Positions 36,159 to 45,442 of a stretch of 64,000 nucleotides of DNA are shown piece by piece. Source of the stretch: PoT sp049331405 (GTDB taxonomy: Bacteria > Planctomycetota > Planctomycetia > Isosphaerales > Isosphaeraceae); NCBI RefSeq assembly GCF_049331405.1, contig NZ_CP186274.1:744001-808000 (forward strand), read 5' to 3'. The position numbers and the translations under genes are program-made. The notes under the pieces are model-generated. The model did not search any database. It saw only the letters and a program-made list of their open reading frames with translations, and had not been told where the DNA came from. Numbering within the stretch: the first letter of the stretch is position 1; the number at the start of each line of letters is the position of its first letter.

Positions 36159-36710
36159 TTGAAAAAACTCCCGAGGCGTTTCTACGACCGAGAGACTGAG
36201 ATCGTGGCCCAGGAGCTCCTCGGGATGCTCCTGGTACGCCGATCGGGGGACGAGACGAGGGTCGGCCGGATCGTGGAGACCGAGGCCTATCTCGGCCCCC
36301 ACGATCTCGCCGCGCATTCGTCCAAGGGGCGCACGCCCAGGACCGAGGTCATGTTCGGGCCACCGGGACATGCCTACGTCTACCTGATCTACGGCATGTA
36401 CCACTGCATGAACGTCGTCACCCAGGCCGAGGGCCTCGCCTCGGCGGTTCTATTGCGTGCCCTCGAGCCGGTGGAAAACATTGAGGGGCGGACGCAAGGG
36501 CCCGGTCTGCTCTGCCGGGCGATGGGGATCGACCGGACTCTGAACCGCCACGACCTCCTGAGCGACGACTTCTTCGTCGCCAGGCCGGAGGCGGAGGAGC
36601 CGTTCGAGATCGTCACCCGACCCCGGATCGGCGTCGACTACGCCGGGGAATGGGCCGAGCGCCCACTGCGATACTACATCGCCGGGAACCGCTACGTCTC
36701 GAAGAAGTAG
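36159..36710 (+). CDS. DNA-3-methyladenine glycosylase (AAG/MPG type)
   Basis: A 183-aa protein, normal for the bacterial Mpg family. It starts KKLPRRFYDRETEIVAQELLGMLLVRR. It carries the family motifs GRIVETEAYLGPHDLAAHSSKGRTPRTEVMFG (catalytic Glu in VETEAY) and GHAYVYLIYGMYHCMNVVT, then SAVLLRALEP and GPGLLCRAMGIDR. Role: excision of alkylated purines in base excision repair. No ATG fits the family N-terminus; TTG at 36159 gives the expected MKKLPRRFYD, so I chose it. It lies 82 nt behind the DUF1080 gene. Confidence 0.92.
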   Translation: MKKLPRRFYDRETEIVAQELLGMLLVRRSGDETRVGRIVETEAYLGPHDLAAHSSKGRTPRTEVMFGPPGHAYVYLIYGMYHCMNVVTQAEGLASAVLLRALEPVENIEGRTQGPGLLCRAMGIDRTLNRHDLLSDDFFVARPEAEEPFEIVTRPRIGVDYAGEWAERPLRYYIAGNRYVSKK

Positions 36711-36712
36711 TG

Positions 36713-39025
36713 TTACGAGCGGTTCGGCGACGGCGACGTACTGAGGCGTCGCGACGGCCGACCCGGGGCCACCGGCGTGATATCCGGGTCGTTGTAGAGG
36801 CGGAGGAAGCGGTAGTAAACCTCGAGGGTCAACGTGGCGAGTGCGGTGCTGTAGATCCGGCCGCCTCGGGAGCCGTAGAGGGTGTCGTCGGGATCCCAAC
36901 TCCCGACCCGGTGGCCGTCGAGCCGCTGTCGGCGCACGAGTTGGTCACGGACCTGGGCGTTCCACTGCGACCAGGCCGAGCCGCCGTACTGGTACATGGC
37001 GAGGGTGCCGTAGTACCAGTAATACAGGTTGAACGACTCCTTGCCGGGGCGATCAGGGCCGTTGGCGAGCAGTTCCTCCGCCGCCTCGGAGCTGGAGAGG
37101 CTCGGGCCGCCGACCCCCAAGAACTGGCGGCAGACCCAGGCCTCGGCCGTCATCGTCGGCGTGGGGGGCTCGCCCGGCTGGTAGCTTGCCAGGCCGCGGT
37201 CAGGCCCGCTCGAGACCCGGTTGAGCCAGGTCAGCGTCCCCCCCTGGATCCCGTTCGAGACGGGGATGCCCACCACCTTGGCCGTCTTGAGGACCATGAC
37301 CACCCAGCCGAGGATGCTCGTGTCGCCGATCCGGGCCCCGGGCGAGTAGCGCCAGGCCTGGCCGTCGGCGGCCCTGGAACGGATCAGGAATCCGACGGCT
37401 CGCTCGACGGGGCCGCGCAGGCGTTCGTCGCCGGTAAGTGCATAGGCCTCGCAGAGCGCGAGTGAGGCCATGGCATGGCAGTACATGCCGACCGCCCGGC
37501 TCTGGCCGCGGAGGTCCCCGTCGGGCGTCTGGATCTTGCGGAGGAAGTCGAGCCCCTTACCCACGGTCTCGGTGTATTTGCCGTCGACGTGCGTGTAGCC
37601 CGAGCCGAGGTAGGCGAGCAGGGCCAGGCCGGTCAGGGCCGTGTCGGCCTCCCAGTAGAGGCACTCGCCCGCGCAGGGGTCGCCGGGGGGGCAGTGGACG
37701 GTGTAGTCGTCGTCCTTGCGGATCGGCTGGTCGTCGGCGTCGCGGGCGACGCCGCCATCCCAGCGGCCATCGGCGTCCTGGTGTCGGGCCAGCCAGTCGA
37801 GGGCGCGCTCGACCGCCTGCTCGCTCGCGGCACTCGCCCCGGCCCGCTGTGCGACCGTCGATCGATTCGGGTCGAGCCGGGAGCGGTAGACCTCGGGGAC
37901 CTCGGTCAGGGGGCGGCTGCCGATCGATCTCTGGACATCTGGGAGTCTGGAGAGGCCGCTCGGCGTGGCCCGCGAGAGCGCGAGCCCTTCAAGGGCCTTC
38001 GCCTTCTGGTCGGCGAGGCCGGAACCGGACGAGCCGGCCTTCGGCCGCGAGGGGCGCGTATTGCGGCGGACCTTCGTGTCCAGGACGTCGGGGGGGGCCT
38101 CTTTTGCCTCCTCGCGCTTCACGACCCGGCCGGAGACACCGGTGGAGTCGGGATCCTCCATCGCGACCTTGGGGGCCTCGACGGGGGGAGCCGACTCTTC
38201 AGGGGGTGAGGCTTCGCCCGACGCGTTGGATGGGCCGGAGAGCGCGATCGGGGCGAGGGGCTCCACGGCCGCCTCTGTTGGCGGGGGCGGCTCGGGGGCA
38301 TGGTTGGTCGATCTGCCCAGGTTCGCCTGGCGATTGGCGAGCTTCGCGGCCCCTGCGGGGCGTCGGCGCGTGCGAGAGTGGTCGATCGGGGAGGACTCGG
38401 CGGCCGACGGCTCCGGGGTGTCGGGCTTCGCGATGATCGGCGCGGCGATCTCGCCCGGGTCGTTGGGGGCGGCCTGGTCCGGCAGGGAGACCGATTCCTC
38501 GGCGGGTTCGGAGGGGGCGGCCTCAGGTGCCGGGGGGACGGACGTCTCGATATCCGGGGCAACGGCCTCGGGCGCGGCCATCTCGGGGGGCTGGTCGGGC
38601 TGGATGTCGCGGGCGGCGAGCTCGGGGCGAGGGCGTTCCGGCCTGGCTTCGGCCAGGGCGAGGGTCTCGGGCTGGACTTCCCAGGGCTGGGCGGCCTTGC
38701 CGTCCCTCCGCGAGCGTCTGGAGGCGGCGGTGGCCTCGCGCTCGGCGGCGGGGGTCACCTTGATCTGGCGGATCCGTTCGCGGTCGTCGTCGGCACGGTC
38801 CTTGGAGCGCAAGGCCATGAGGACGAACGGATGCGTGCTGCCGTAGAGGATGACGCCGGCGTGCGCGACGATCGAGAGCACCAGGCACTTGCGGAGCGCC
38901 CGCCTCGACCCCCAGCTCGTCCACGTCATGATGGCGAGGAGGAAACCAATCAGGCCGAGCGTGGTCCAGGCGCCCACGTCGGCTCGCAGCAGGTGGAGGA
39001 ACGATTCCAGGTCCAGGCCGGTCAT
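36713..39025 (-). CDS. membrane-anchored protein with prenyltransferase/squalene-oxidase-like repeats
   Basis: A 770-aa protein. Two hydrophobic segments lie near the N-terminus (TLGLIGFLLAIMTWTSW and CLVLSIVAHAGVILYG, about residues 18-65). A low-complexity Pro/Ala/Glu linker of about 300 residues is followed by a C-terminal alpha/alpha-barrel domain (about 400-745) of the squalene-hopene-cyclase/prenyltransferase repeat type: ALDWLARHQDADGRWDGG, DTALTGLALLAYLGSGY, GLDFLRKIQTPDGDL, MYCHAMASLALCEAYALTGD, YSTALATLTLEVYYRF. The cyclase DXDD motif is not visible, so catalysis is doubtful. Anchor plus Pro-rich linker resembles TonB. It lies 128 nt behind an ExbB-like gene. Confidence 0.82.
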   Translation of the reverse strand: MTGLDLESFLHLLRADVGAWTTLGLIGFLLAIMTWTSWGSRRALRKCLVLSIVAHAGVILYGSTHPFVLMALRSKDRADDDRERIRQIKVTPAAEREATAASRRSRRDGKAAQPWEVQPETLALAEARPERPRPELAARDIQPDQPPEMAAPEAVAPDIETSVPPAPEAAPSEPAEESVSLPDQAAPNDPGEIAAPIIAKPDTPEPSAAESSPIDHSRTRRRPAGAAKLANRQANLGRSTNHAPEPPPPTEAAVEPLAPIALSGPSNASGEASPPEESAPPVEAPKVAMEDPDSTGVSGRVVKREEAKEAPPDVLDTKVRRNTRPSRPKAGSSGSGLADQKAKALEGLALSRATPSGLSRLPDVQRSIGSRPLTEVPEVYRSRLDPNRSTVAQRAGASAASEQAVERALDWLARHQDADGRWDGGVARDADDQPIRKDDDYTVHCPPGDPCAGECLYWEADTALTGLALLAYLGSGYTHVDGKYTETVGKGLDFLRKIQTPDGDLRGQSRAVGMYCHAMASLALCEAYALTGDERLRGPVERAVGFLIRSRAADGQAWRYSPGARIGDTSILGWVVMVLKTAKVVGIPVSNGIQGGTLTWLNRVSSGPDRGLASYQPGEPPTPTMTAEAWVCRQFLGVGGPSLSSSEAAEELLANGPDRPGKESFNLYYWYYGTLAMYQYGGSAWSQWNAQVRDQLVRRQRLDGHRVGSWDPDDTLYGSRGGRIYSTALATLTLEVYYRFLRLYNDPDITPVAPGRPSRRLSTSPSPNRS

Positions 39026-39153
39026 TGCGTCATGCCTCGCCCTCCCGCGGGATCCTTTGGGACGATCGACTCCCGCTCGGACGACTACTTTAGAAGAAAA
39101 ATGCGGGGCCCACCATCCGTGGCCTGGTCCGGTCGTGACGATTCTCGGGCGGG

Positions 39154-40053
39154 TCAGTCGAATTCGGCCCCACGGGTGCTGGGCCGGATGTGGGGCTCGG
39201 GGACCTCGATCCGGATCGAGTGGGAGTGGGGCGTACGGGCTCCGCCGCCGACATTGCCTCGCGTCTCGCCCGGGGTCGACATCGCGATGGCGTCCATGGT
39301 CTCCACGCCGATGCGCTCGAGGGTCTCGACCATGGCCTCGATCTTACCGACCAGCCCATCATAAGCGACGAGGGCGATGATCGCGAGCGCCACGCCGGCC
39401 GTCAGCGGGGAGAGGGCAGCGGCAAGTCCGGGGCCCCAATGAGCTTCGCCCGCGCCGGGGGCGGCGGCCGCGAGGACTCGCTCGGCGGCGAAGAGGCTGC
39501 CCAGCAGGCCGATCATGGGGGCGAGGACGGCGAGCCGCTTCAGGGTGCCGACGTTGCGTCGGAGCCGGTCGGACTCGGTCCGGCAGGTCATCGACACCAC
39601 GCGCTCCTGGTCGATCGCCGGCCGATCCCAGCGTCGGATCGCGCCGAGGGCAACGCGGGCGGCGGGGCTCGGGTTCAGCTCGCAGAAGTCGAGGGCCTTG
39701 CCGCGGTCGAGCTTGCCTTCCTGGATCCGGGCGAGGAAGCGATTGACGAAGTCGCGCGGGACGACCTTCCGGCGACGGAGGCGGATCATCCGCTCGAAGA
39801 CGACCATGAGCCCGAGGGTCGCGCAGGCGGCGAGCCCGGCCCAGGTGATCCGGGCGGCGGGGGCGGTCCGCTGATACCAGGCCGCGGCCTCGCCGGCCAG
39901 GCGCTTGGCGATGGGGCCGATCGACTCGAGTTCCATGCTGGCTCCCGACCCGGCCGGGGCGGCGTCGGCGCCCGCGGAGAGCAGGAAGGTCGCCAGGGCC
40001 AGGCCGAGACCCGCCCGCGCCAAAGCTCGGCGAGAGGACTTCGATCGATCCAT
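39154..40053 (-). CDS. MotA/TolQ/ExbB family proton channel protein
   Basis: A 299-aa protein. A signal-peptide-like N-terminus (LARAGLGLALATFLLSAGADA) precedes a first membrane helix (ITWAGLAACATLGLMVVFERMIRLRRRK). The family core ESDRLRRNVGTLKRLAVLAPMIGLLGSLFA, the second channel helix GPGLAAALSPLTAGVALAIIALVAYDGL and a short cytoplasmic tail follow. The LAPMIGLLGS and ALxPLTAGVALAI motifs are those of ExbB/TolQ. ATG 40053 follows GGAAGGATC. An ExbD partner would be expected next to it but is not in this cluster. Confidence 0.88.
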   Translation of the reverse strand: MDRSKSSRRALARAGLGLALATFLLSAGADAAPAGSGASMELESIGPIAKRLAGEAAAWYQRTAPAARITWAGLAACATLGLMVVFERMIRLRRRKVVPRDFVNRFLARIQEGKLDRGKALDFCELNPSPAARVALGAIRRWDRPAIDQERVVSMTCRTESDRLRRNVGTLKRLAVLAPMIGLLGSLFAAERVLAAAAPGAGEAHWGPGLAAALSPLTAGVALAIIALVAYDGLVGKIEAMVETLERIGVETMDAIAMSTPGETRGNVGGGARTPHSHSIRIEVPEPHIRPSTRGAEFD

Positions 40054-40132
40054 TGAATGAGATCCTTCCCAATCGATGGGAGTCAGGTGTCGCCGCGAGT
40101 CGAGGTCGTGCGGGTTGCGCGGGCTGGTGCGG

Positions 40133-43090
40133 TCAGCGAGTCTCGGTGCCCGAGGAGGCCTGTGCGTGCTGTTTCGCGGCCTCCAGCAGGCCTTTCGCGT
40201 CCGCGGCCTTCGGGTCATCGGGGAACTTGGCGCGCAACCCTTCATAAGTTTCGGCGGCGAGGTCCCAGCGGTCGAGTCGTTCATAGACTTTTCCCGCTTC
40301 GAGGAGTGCGGCGGCCTGGAGGGAGGGGGCGTCGTACAGGGTATCGACCATGAAGAACTCGCGGCGGGCTTCCTCGTAGTTCTTCTGATGGAAGTACGTT
40401 TCCCCTCGCATGAACTGGGCCCTGGCGGCCAGCTCGCCCCCCTTGCGGGCCTCGATGACCGCCTTGTAGGCCTCTCTCGCGTCGTCGAACCGGCCGAGGC
40501 TCTGCAAGGCCTGGCCCCGGGCGTAGTCGACCTCCGCCATCAAGGGGTCCTTGGAAACTTGCGCCTTGAACTCGTCGGCCGCCGCGAGCAAGGGTTCCCA
40601 ACGCTTCAGGGTGAGGAGGCACTGGATCCGTGCTCGTCGCAAGGCCGCGCCGAAGCGTTCGGGGTCGGTCTCGGCGGCGGGCTCGGCGATCAGGGCCGCG
40701 AAACCGGCCTCGGCCGCCTCGGCCTCCCCGTTCTTGAGGGCCACATCCGCACGTAGGAACTTCGCCTCGCGGCGGTACGGGTTCTCCTTGAAGTCCTTGT
40801 CGAGCCGGTCGAGCGTCTTGGCGGCGGCCGGCCACTCCTTGCGCTTGTCCTGGGCCTGGGCCATCAGGAGCAGGGCGGAGGGCCCCACACGCTCGGGGAG
40901 CGTCGCCCCTTCGGCGACGAGCGGGTTGAGCAGGTTCAGGACCTCGTCGTACTTCTTCTCGCGGTAGGCGGTGTCGGCGAGATTCACCCGGGCGTCGGCC
41001 GCGTGGGGGCTGTCGGGGAACTCCTTCAGCAAGCGGGCGAAGGTGGCGTCGGCCTCGGCCGTCTTGCCGGCGTCGACCAGGGCCCAGCCCCACTCGCTCA
41101 GGAGCGCGTCGATCTCCGTCCCTTTGGGGATCGTGGTGGGGTCGACATGGTCCCGGAAGAACTTGTCGTAGATCTCGGCCCCCTCGGCGGGCTTCTTGGC
41201 CTCGACCAGCAGGCGGGCCCTGGCCAGCGTCGCGAGCGTGGCCTGCTCGCTCTGGGGGTAGTTCTCGGCGACCTTGGCGTAGGACTCGAGGGCCTGGTCC
41301 ACCTGCTTGGCGGCGTCCTGGGCGCGGGCGACGCCCAGCGCGGCCTCGGGGGCGAGGGTGTCCTCGGGCGCGGCGGCCAGCACGGCGGCGAAGGCCGCGG
41401 CGGCCTGCTCGGGCTTCTCCTTATCGAGGAGGTTCCAGGCCAGTCGGAGCCGCGTCTGGTTCAGGTCCTTGTGCTTGGGGAACTTCTCGGCGAGCTCGCC
41501 GAACGACTTCGAGGCCTCGTCGACCTGGCCAAGTTCGAGCCGTGCCCAGACGATCCGGGTCAGGGCGTCGGCCGCGACGTCACCGGCGGGCTTGCTCGCG
41601 AGGTAGGCCTCGAGCGCGGGGATCGCCTCGGCGTAGCGCTTGGCCTCGAAGTGTCCCTGGCCGAGTAGATACTGGGCGTTCGTGCCCGCGGGGGCGGTCG
41701 GGGACTTGGCGAGCGTGGCGAGGATCTCGTCGGCCTTCTCGGACTGGCCGTCGTTGCGATAGGCGAGCCCCAGATAGTAACGCTCGGCCTGCACATTCTC
41801 GGGGCTCGGCTGGTCCTCGGCGAGCGACTTTTCGAGGGTCGCGACGGCGTCCTTGTAGCGCTCCTCGGCCATCGCCACGCGGGCCTCGATCAGGTGGGCG
41901 TCGGACTTGAGCGGGCTGTCCGGATACCGGGAGTTGAACGAGGCGATGAGGGCCTTGGCCCCCTTGAAGTCGCGGCCGTCCATCGTGATACGCGCGGCGC
42001 GGATCAGGGCGTCGTCGGCGAGCGGGTCCTTGCCGTCGGCCTTGACGATCTGGAGGAAGCGGGTGCGGGCATCCTCGGTCTTGCCGAGCTTCAACGACGC
42101 CTCGGCGCCGCGGAAGGCGATCGCCGAGTTCATGGTCGACTTGGCGAATTTGACCTTCGCGCCATCGAGCGTCTCCAAAGCCTCGGCGGCCTGCCCGCGT
42201 TCGAGCTGGGACGAGCCGAGGGCGAAGGCGGCCTGCGCCCCGACGTTCCGCGAGGCGTCGGTGCCGAGCGTCTTCAGCAGGGTCTCGGCCTCGTCGCGGC
42301 GGTCGAGCTTGATGAGGGCCTCCGCGCGGTTGAGCTTGGCCTCGGCGATGAGGGGGCTCTTGGGGGCGACCTGCTCGAGCGTCTCGTAGGCGGTGACGGC
42401 CTCGGCGTTGCGGCCGGTGTTCATCTCCACCTGCCCGAGCTGGAGCCAGGCGCGTTCGGCCCATTCCCCCCCGCGCTTGGCGAGCTCGGTGAGGACCTTC
42501 CTCGCCTCATCGGGCTCGTTCAGGGCGGTGAGGGCCTTCCCCAGGCCGAACCGGGCGCGGTCGGCGAGCCGGCCATCGGGGTTCTTGGAGAGCGACTCCT
42601 CGTAGGCCTGCCGGGCGCGAGGATAGTCGCGCATCCGGAGGCAGACCTCGCCGAGATAGGGCCAGGCCGTCTCGAGGTTCTTGTGCGTCTTCGCCTTCGC
42701 GACGAACGACTCGAAGGCCCTGCGGGCATAGGGCAGGTCGCCGAGCATGTACGACGTCTCGCCGATCCGGTACTGAGCCGTCAGGGTGTTCGGATGCTCG
42801 GGAGCCGCCTTGATGAAGGCTTCGAACGCGCGCCGGGAGAGGTCGTACTGGCCGCGGAAGAGTCGGGCGTTGGCCAGGCCGAACCAGGCGTCGGCGATGT
42901 CGGGGGCCGACTTGGCTTCCTTCAGGAAGCGCTCGTATTCCTGGGCGGCGAGCTCGTACCGCTTGTCGCGGAAGAGGCCGTTGGCGAAGTTGAGCGCGTC
43001 GGGGATCTTCCTGGCTTCGGGCGCGGGCTCCTGGCCCTTCGCGGTCGCCCCGAGGATCAGCGCAAGCGTCAGGGCTAGGGTCGACCGCAC
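40133..43090 (-). CDS. large exported TPR protein
   Basis: A protein of about 985 aa. After a signal peptide (RSTLALTLALILGATAKGQ) it is almost entirely tetratricopeptide repeats, about 20-25 copies of 34-36 residues (for example NGLFRDKRYELAAQEYERFLKEA, AWFGLANARLFRGQYDLSRRAFEAFI, AQYRIGETSYMLGDLPYARRAFESFV). Many units resemble the YbgF/BamD-type outer-membrane-assembly TPRs. The frame opens at a GTG at 43198, but the GTG at 43090 has GGAG seven nt upstream and begins a proper signal peptide, so I prefer it. It lies 79 nt upstream of the ExbB-like gene, a common pairing in planctomycete Tol/Exb-like clusters. Confidence 0.85.
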   Translation of the reverse strand: MRSTLALTLALILGATAKGQEPAPEARKIPDALNFANGLFRDKRYELAAQEYERFLKEAKSAPDIADAWFGLANARLFRGQYDLSRRAFEAFIKAAPEHPNTLTAQYRIGETSYMLGDLPYARRAFESFVAKAKTHKNLETAWPYLGEVCLRMRDYPRARQAYEESLSKNPDGRLADRARFGLGKALTALNEPDEARKVLTELAKRGGEWAERAWLQLGQVEMNTGRNAEAVTAYETLEQVAPKSPLIAEAKLNRAEALIKLDRRDEAETLLKTLGTDASRNVGAQAAFALGSSQLERGQAAEALETLDGAKVKFAKSTMNSAIAFRGAEASLKLGKTEDARTRFLQIVKADGKDPLADDALIRAARITMDGRDFKGAKALIASFNSRYPDSPLKSDAHLIEARVAMAEERYKDAVATLEKSLAEDQPSPENVQAERYYLGLAYRNDGQSEKADEILATLAKSPTAPAGTNAQYLLGQGHFEAKRYAEAIPALEAYLASKPAGDVAADALTRIVWARLELGQVDEASKSFGELAEKFPKHKDLNQTRLRLAWNLLDKEKPEQAAAAFAAVLAAAPEDTLAPEAALGVARAQDAAKQVDQALESYAKVAENYPQSEQATLATLARARLLVEAKKPAEGAEIYDKFFRDHVDPTTIPKGTEIDALLSEWGWALVDAGKTAEADATFARLLKEFPDSPHAADARVNLADTAYREKKYDEVLNLLNPLVAEGATLPERVGPSALLLMAQAQDKRKEWPAAAKTLDRLDKDFKENPYRREAKFLRADVALKNGEAEAAEAGFAALIAEPAAETDPERFGAALRRARIQCLLTLKRWEPLLAAADEFKAQVSKDPLMAEVDYARGQALQSLGRFDDAREAYKAVIEARKGGELAARAQFMRGETYFHQKNYEEARREFFMVDTLYDAPSLQAAALLEAGKVYERLDRWDLAAETYEGLRAKFPDDPKAADAKGLLEAAKQHAQASSGTETR

Positions 43091-43370
43091 GCGGCCACTC
43101 CGGGCCGGAGGCGAGGTAAGGGGCACGGGTCCGTCTCCCTGGACGTCGTCAGCCGCAACGTCCCCTTGAAGGTCGAGTTGCGCCGAGGCATGTGACACTC
43201 CGTGCCGCCCGGCCAGGCACGCGCTTTGTTATACCCGCTCGGACCGCGTCGGCTCAAGGCCGAGCCAGGGTAGCCGCAACAAGTCTCATCGGTCAGGCGG
43301 GATGGATCATTGAGCCAATCCAGGCGATCTTGCGAAAGCAGGGGAGTCGGCTCAATGAGTTGAGGGAACT

Positions 43371-43796
43371 TCAGGCGATCTCATCAACATTCGTGATCTT
43401 GGATGGTTTCTCGGCGGGGGTTTTGCGCTTGCCGAGCTCACACGTCCAGTAGACCCACGCGATGAAGATGAATTGGAAGGGGAGTCGTACCCAGAGAATC
43501 CAGGGAGCGACGGGCTTGCCTCCCAACTCCATGCCGTGGATAGCGGCCTGGATGTTGGCGGGGAAGACCGCGATCAAGAGGGCGATCAGTCCCCAACCGG
43601 CGATGCGTCGGGTTTGCGCCAGGATGACCCCGAGCCCACCAATGATCTCAGCCCAGCCGCTGATCGCCACCAGGGCGTACGGCCAGGGGAGTATGCGAGG
43701 CATGATGGCGACGAACGGCTCGGGCGAGCGGAGGTGGTTGAACCCCGCGTAGATGAAGAAAACGGAGAGCAAGTAACGGAAGACCGTCCGCAGCAT
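43371..43796 (-). CDS. DoxX family membrane protein
   Basis: A 141-aa protein with four predicted membrane helices (TVFRYLLSVFFIYAGFNHL, ALVAISGWAEIIGGLGVILA, AGWGLIALLIAVFPANIQAAI, VRLPFQFIFIAWVYWTC). The DoxX/MauE-like pattern FIYAGFNHLRSPEPF and ISGWAEIIGGLGVI is clear. These are inner-membrane proteins with proposed redox or thiol-related roles; no function is certain. It lies 22 nt behind the YcxB-like gene, so the two are almost certainly co-transcribed. Confidence 0.88.
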   Translation of the reverse strand: MLRTVFRYLLSVFFIYAGFNHLRSPEPFVAIMPRILPWPYALVAISGWAEIIGGLGVILAQTRRIAGWGLIALLIAVFPANIQAAIHGMELGGKPVAPWILWVRLPFQFIFIAWVYWTCELGKRKTPAEKPSKITNVDEIA

Positions 43797-43818
43797 GGTG
43801 TTCGCTCGAGAGTGAAGG

Positions 43819-45036
43819 TCAGGCCGTCTGACGTCGGGAAGGATCGTGGGGCCGACGTGTTTCGATCCGGCCGTTGCTCGGATCCGGGTCGGCGCAGGCG
43901 ATCCGCCATCGCTCGGCGGCGGAGACGAAGGCCTCGGCGGCTTCCGCCGTCTCGAAGGCCGATCGCGGCACGATGAGGGGGATGCGCCTCGAGGGGATCT
44001 TCACGACCACCGAGCGATCGTCGAGGTACGTGCTCTCGATCTCGTCCCAGGTCAGCCACCATTCGCCGCCCCGTCGGCAGCGCACTGAGACGCCGCTCGG
44101 CGACAAGGTGATGGTGTGGCCTTCGAAGAACCCGGCCCGCCGCCAGACGCGCTCTCCCCACCAGTGGATCAGCCAGAGGAGGATCCCATACTGGCCTGCG
44201 AGCGAGAGCCCGAACAGCATGAACTCTTTCCAGCCGCCGGGGCCCGCAGGCGGCAGGAATGTGGAGACCAGCACGAGCTCGGCCAGCAAGGCCACGGCCA
44301 GGATCTCGCGGAAATGTCGGTAGCTCAGCACCGTCCACGACTGCTCGTAAAGTCGCTTGAAGTCCATCCCATCCAGTTGATAGTTAACGGAGATCGAGCT
44401 GGGGATCGTCGCGAGCCCCTCCTCGGTCTCCGAGCCACCCGACTTGCCCTTGGCGGCGGCCCGCTGGGCCTCGGCGAAGGCGGCGAACTCCTGCGCCTCG
44501 TCGCTGTGGTTGAACGCGGCGCGGGGGATGAACAGGATGCTGGAGGCCGGCCATTCCGCCGGGGGCCTGGGGCTGAGGGCGAGGGTCACGTGCTCGGCGT
44601 CGATGCTCGCGCCGGGGATCGCCGACCAGGGAAACCTGCGGACCCCGGCATGTGGCTCGTTGACCACGACCCCGTCCGAGGTGAGGCTCACCCAGCGCTC
44701 GTCGAAGAGGCCGGCGTTGCGCCAGGCGCGGAAGATGCAAGCCCGATAGGCCTGGATGAGCCCATAGACCGAGACCTCGCCTACGAGCACGAGCGGGACG
44801 ATGACCCAGGCCCCATGCTTCGCCAGGCTGCTCCAGAAGGCGAGGCCAAGCATCAGGCTGAAGCCGAGTGTGAACGCGACGCCCAGCGCGATCCGCTCGG
44901 CGTTGCGAGGTTTGCGGAGGGCACACTCGGGATGCCCCAGCGTGGGGTGATCCGGCAGGCTGCGTTTCCTGGAGAGTCTCGCGAAATCGCCGGATGTGAG
45001 CTGGTAGTGGATCGAGATATTCGAATCCGCGGGCAT
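43819..45036 (-). CDS. membrane protein with tandem YcxB-like domains
   Basis: A 405-aa protein made of two related halves. Each half starts ISIHYQLTSGDF or ISVNYQLDGMDF, has two membrane helices (for example ALGVAFTLGFSLMLGLAFW and ILAVALLAELVLVSTFL), and then the YcxB C-terminal segment (AWRNAGLFDERWVSLTSDGVVVNE...FPWSAIPGASIDAEHVTL against VWRRAGFFEGHTITLSPSGVSVRC...LTWDEIESTYLDDRSVVV), ending IPRAAFNHSDEAQEF or VPRSAFETAEAAEAF. An internal duplication is evident. Function unknown. The ATG at 45036 follows GGAGGGAAGGG. Confidence 0.85.
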   Translation of the reverse strand: MPADSNISIHYQLTSGDFARLSRKRSLPDHPTLGHPECALRKPRNAERIALGVAFTLGFSLMLGLAFWSSLAKHGAWVIVPLVLVGEVSVYGLIQAYRACIFRAWRNAGLFDERWVSLTSDGVVVNEPHAGVRRFPWSAIPGASIDAEHVTLALSPRPPAEWPASSILFIPRAAFNHSDEAQEFAAFAEAQRAAAKGKSGGSETEEGLATIPSSISVNYQLDGMDFKRLYEQSWTVLSYRHFREILAVALLAELVLVSTFLPPAGPGGWKEFMLFGLSLAGQYGILLWLIHWWGERVWRRAGFFEGHTITLSPSGVSVRCRRGGEWWLTWDEIESTYLDDRSVVVKIPSRRIPLIVPRSAFETAEAAEAFVSAAERWRIACADPDPSNGRIETRRPHDPSRRQTA

Positions 45037-45442
45037 CCCTTCCCTCCACGTCAGCAGGTGAGTTTATCTTCGACGGCCGGTCGTCACCCCATCTTCGAGG
45101 GCAAGTCCCTTCGGCCGATTCGATGCAGTTTCTTCACTCAAAGTTTCTTCACTCTACCCAAGCGGTCGACTTTGGTCCACCGAGATCAAGCCGCTCGATC
45201 GCAGGGCGCCGGGCCGAACGAGGACCGGCTTATCGATCGCCCACCGTGCGAATGGCCAGGAAGAACGTTGTTACCCGCCGTCGCATTCGTGACGCATGAA
45301 CAATCCCTGGAGAGTTGCCTCTGCCGACCGGGATCGGCTGGAGCCGGGGAGCCTCGCGAGCGTTTCGGGCCGCGGTCGCGAAGTCCCGGGCGCAACGCCC
45401 CGGTTGTCGGGATTGGCACGACCCTGGCCGGCCCTGGTTTCG
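45037..45442. other. intergenic between kinase and YcxB genes
   Basis: 406 nt with no supported gene. A 13-bp sequence AGTTTCTTCACTC occurs twice in direct orientation (45127-45139 and 45142-45154, 15-bp period). It may be a regulator-binding direct repeat for the YcxB/DoxX operon, about 90-120 nt upstream of its start. Confidence 0.45.
45127..45154. repeat. 15-bp-period direct repeat
   Basis: Two identical 13-mers separated by AA. They lie upstream of the minus-strand YcxB/DoxX operon, in a position suitable for transcription control. Confidence 0.4.
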
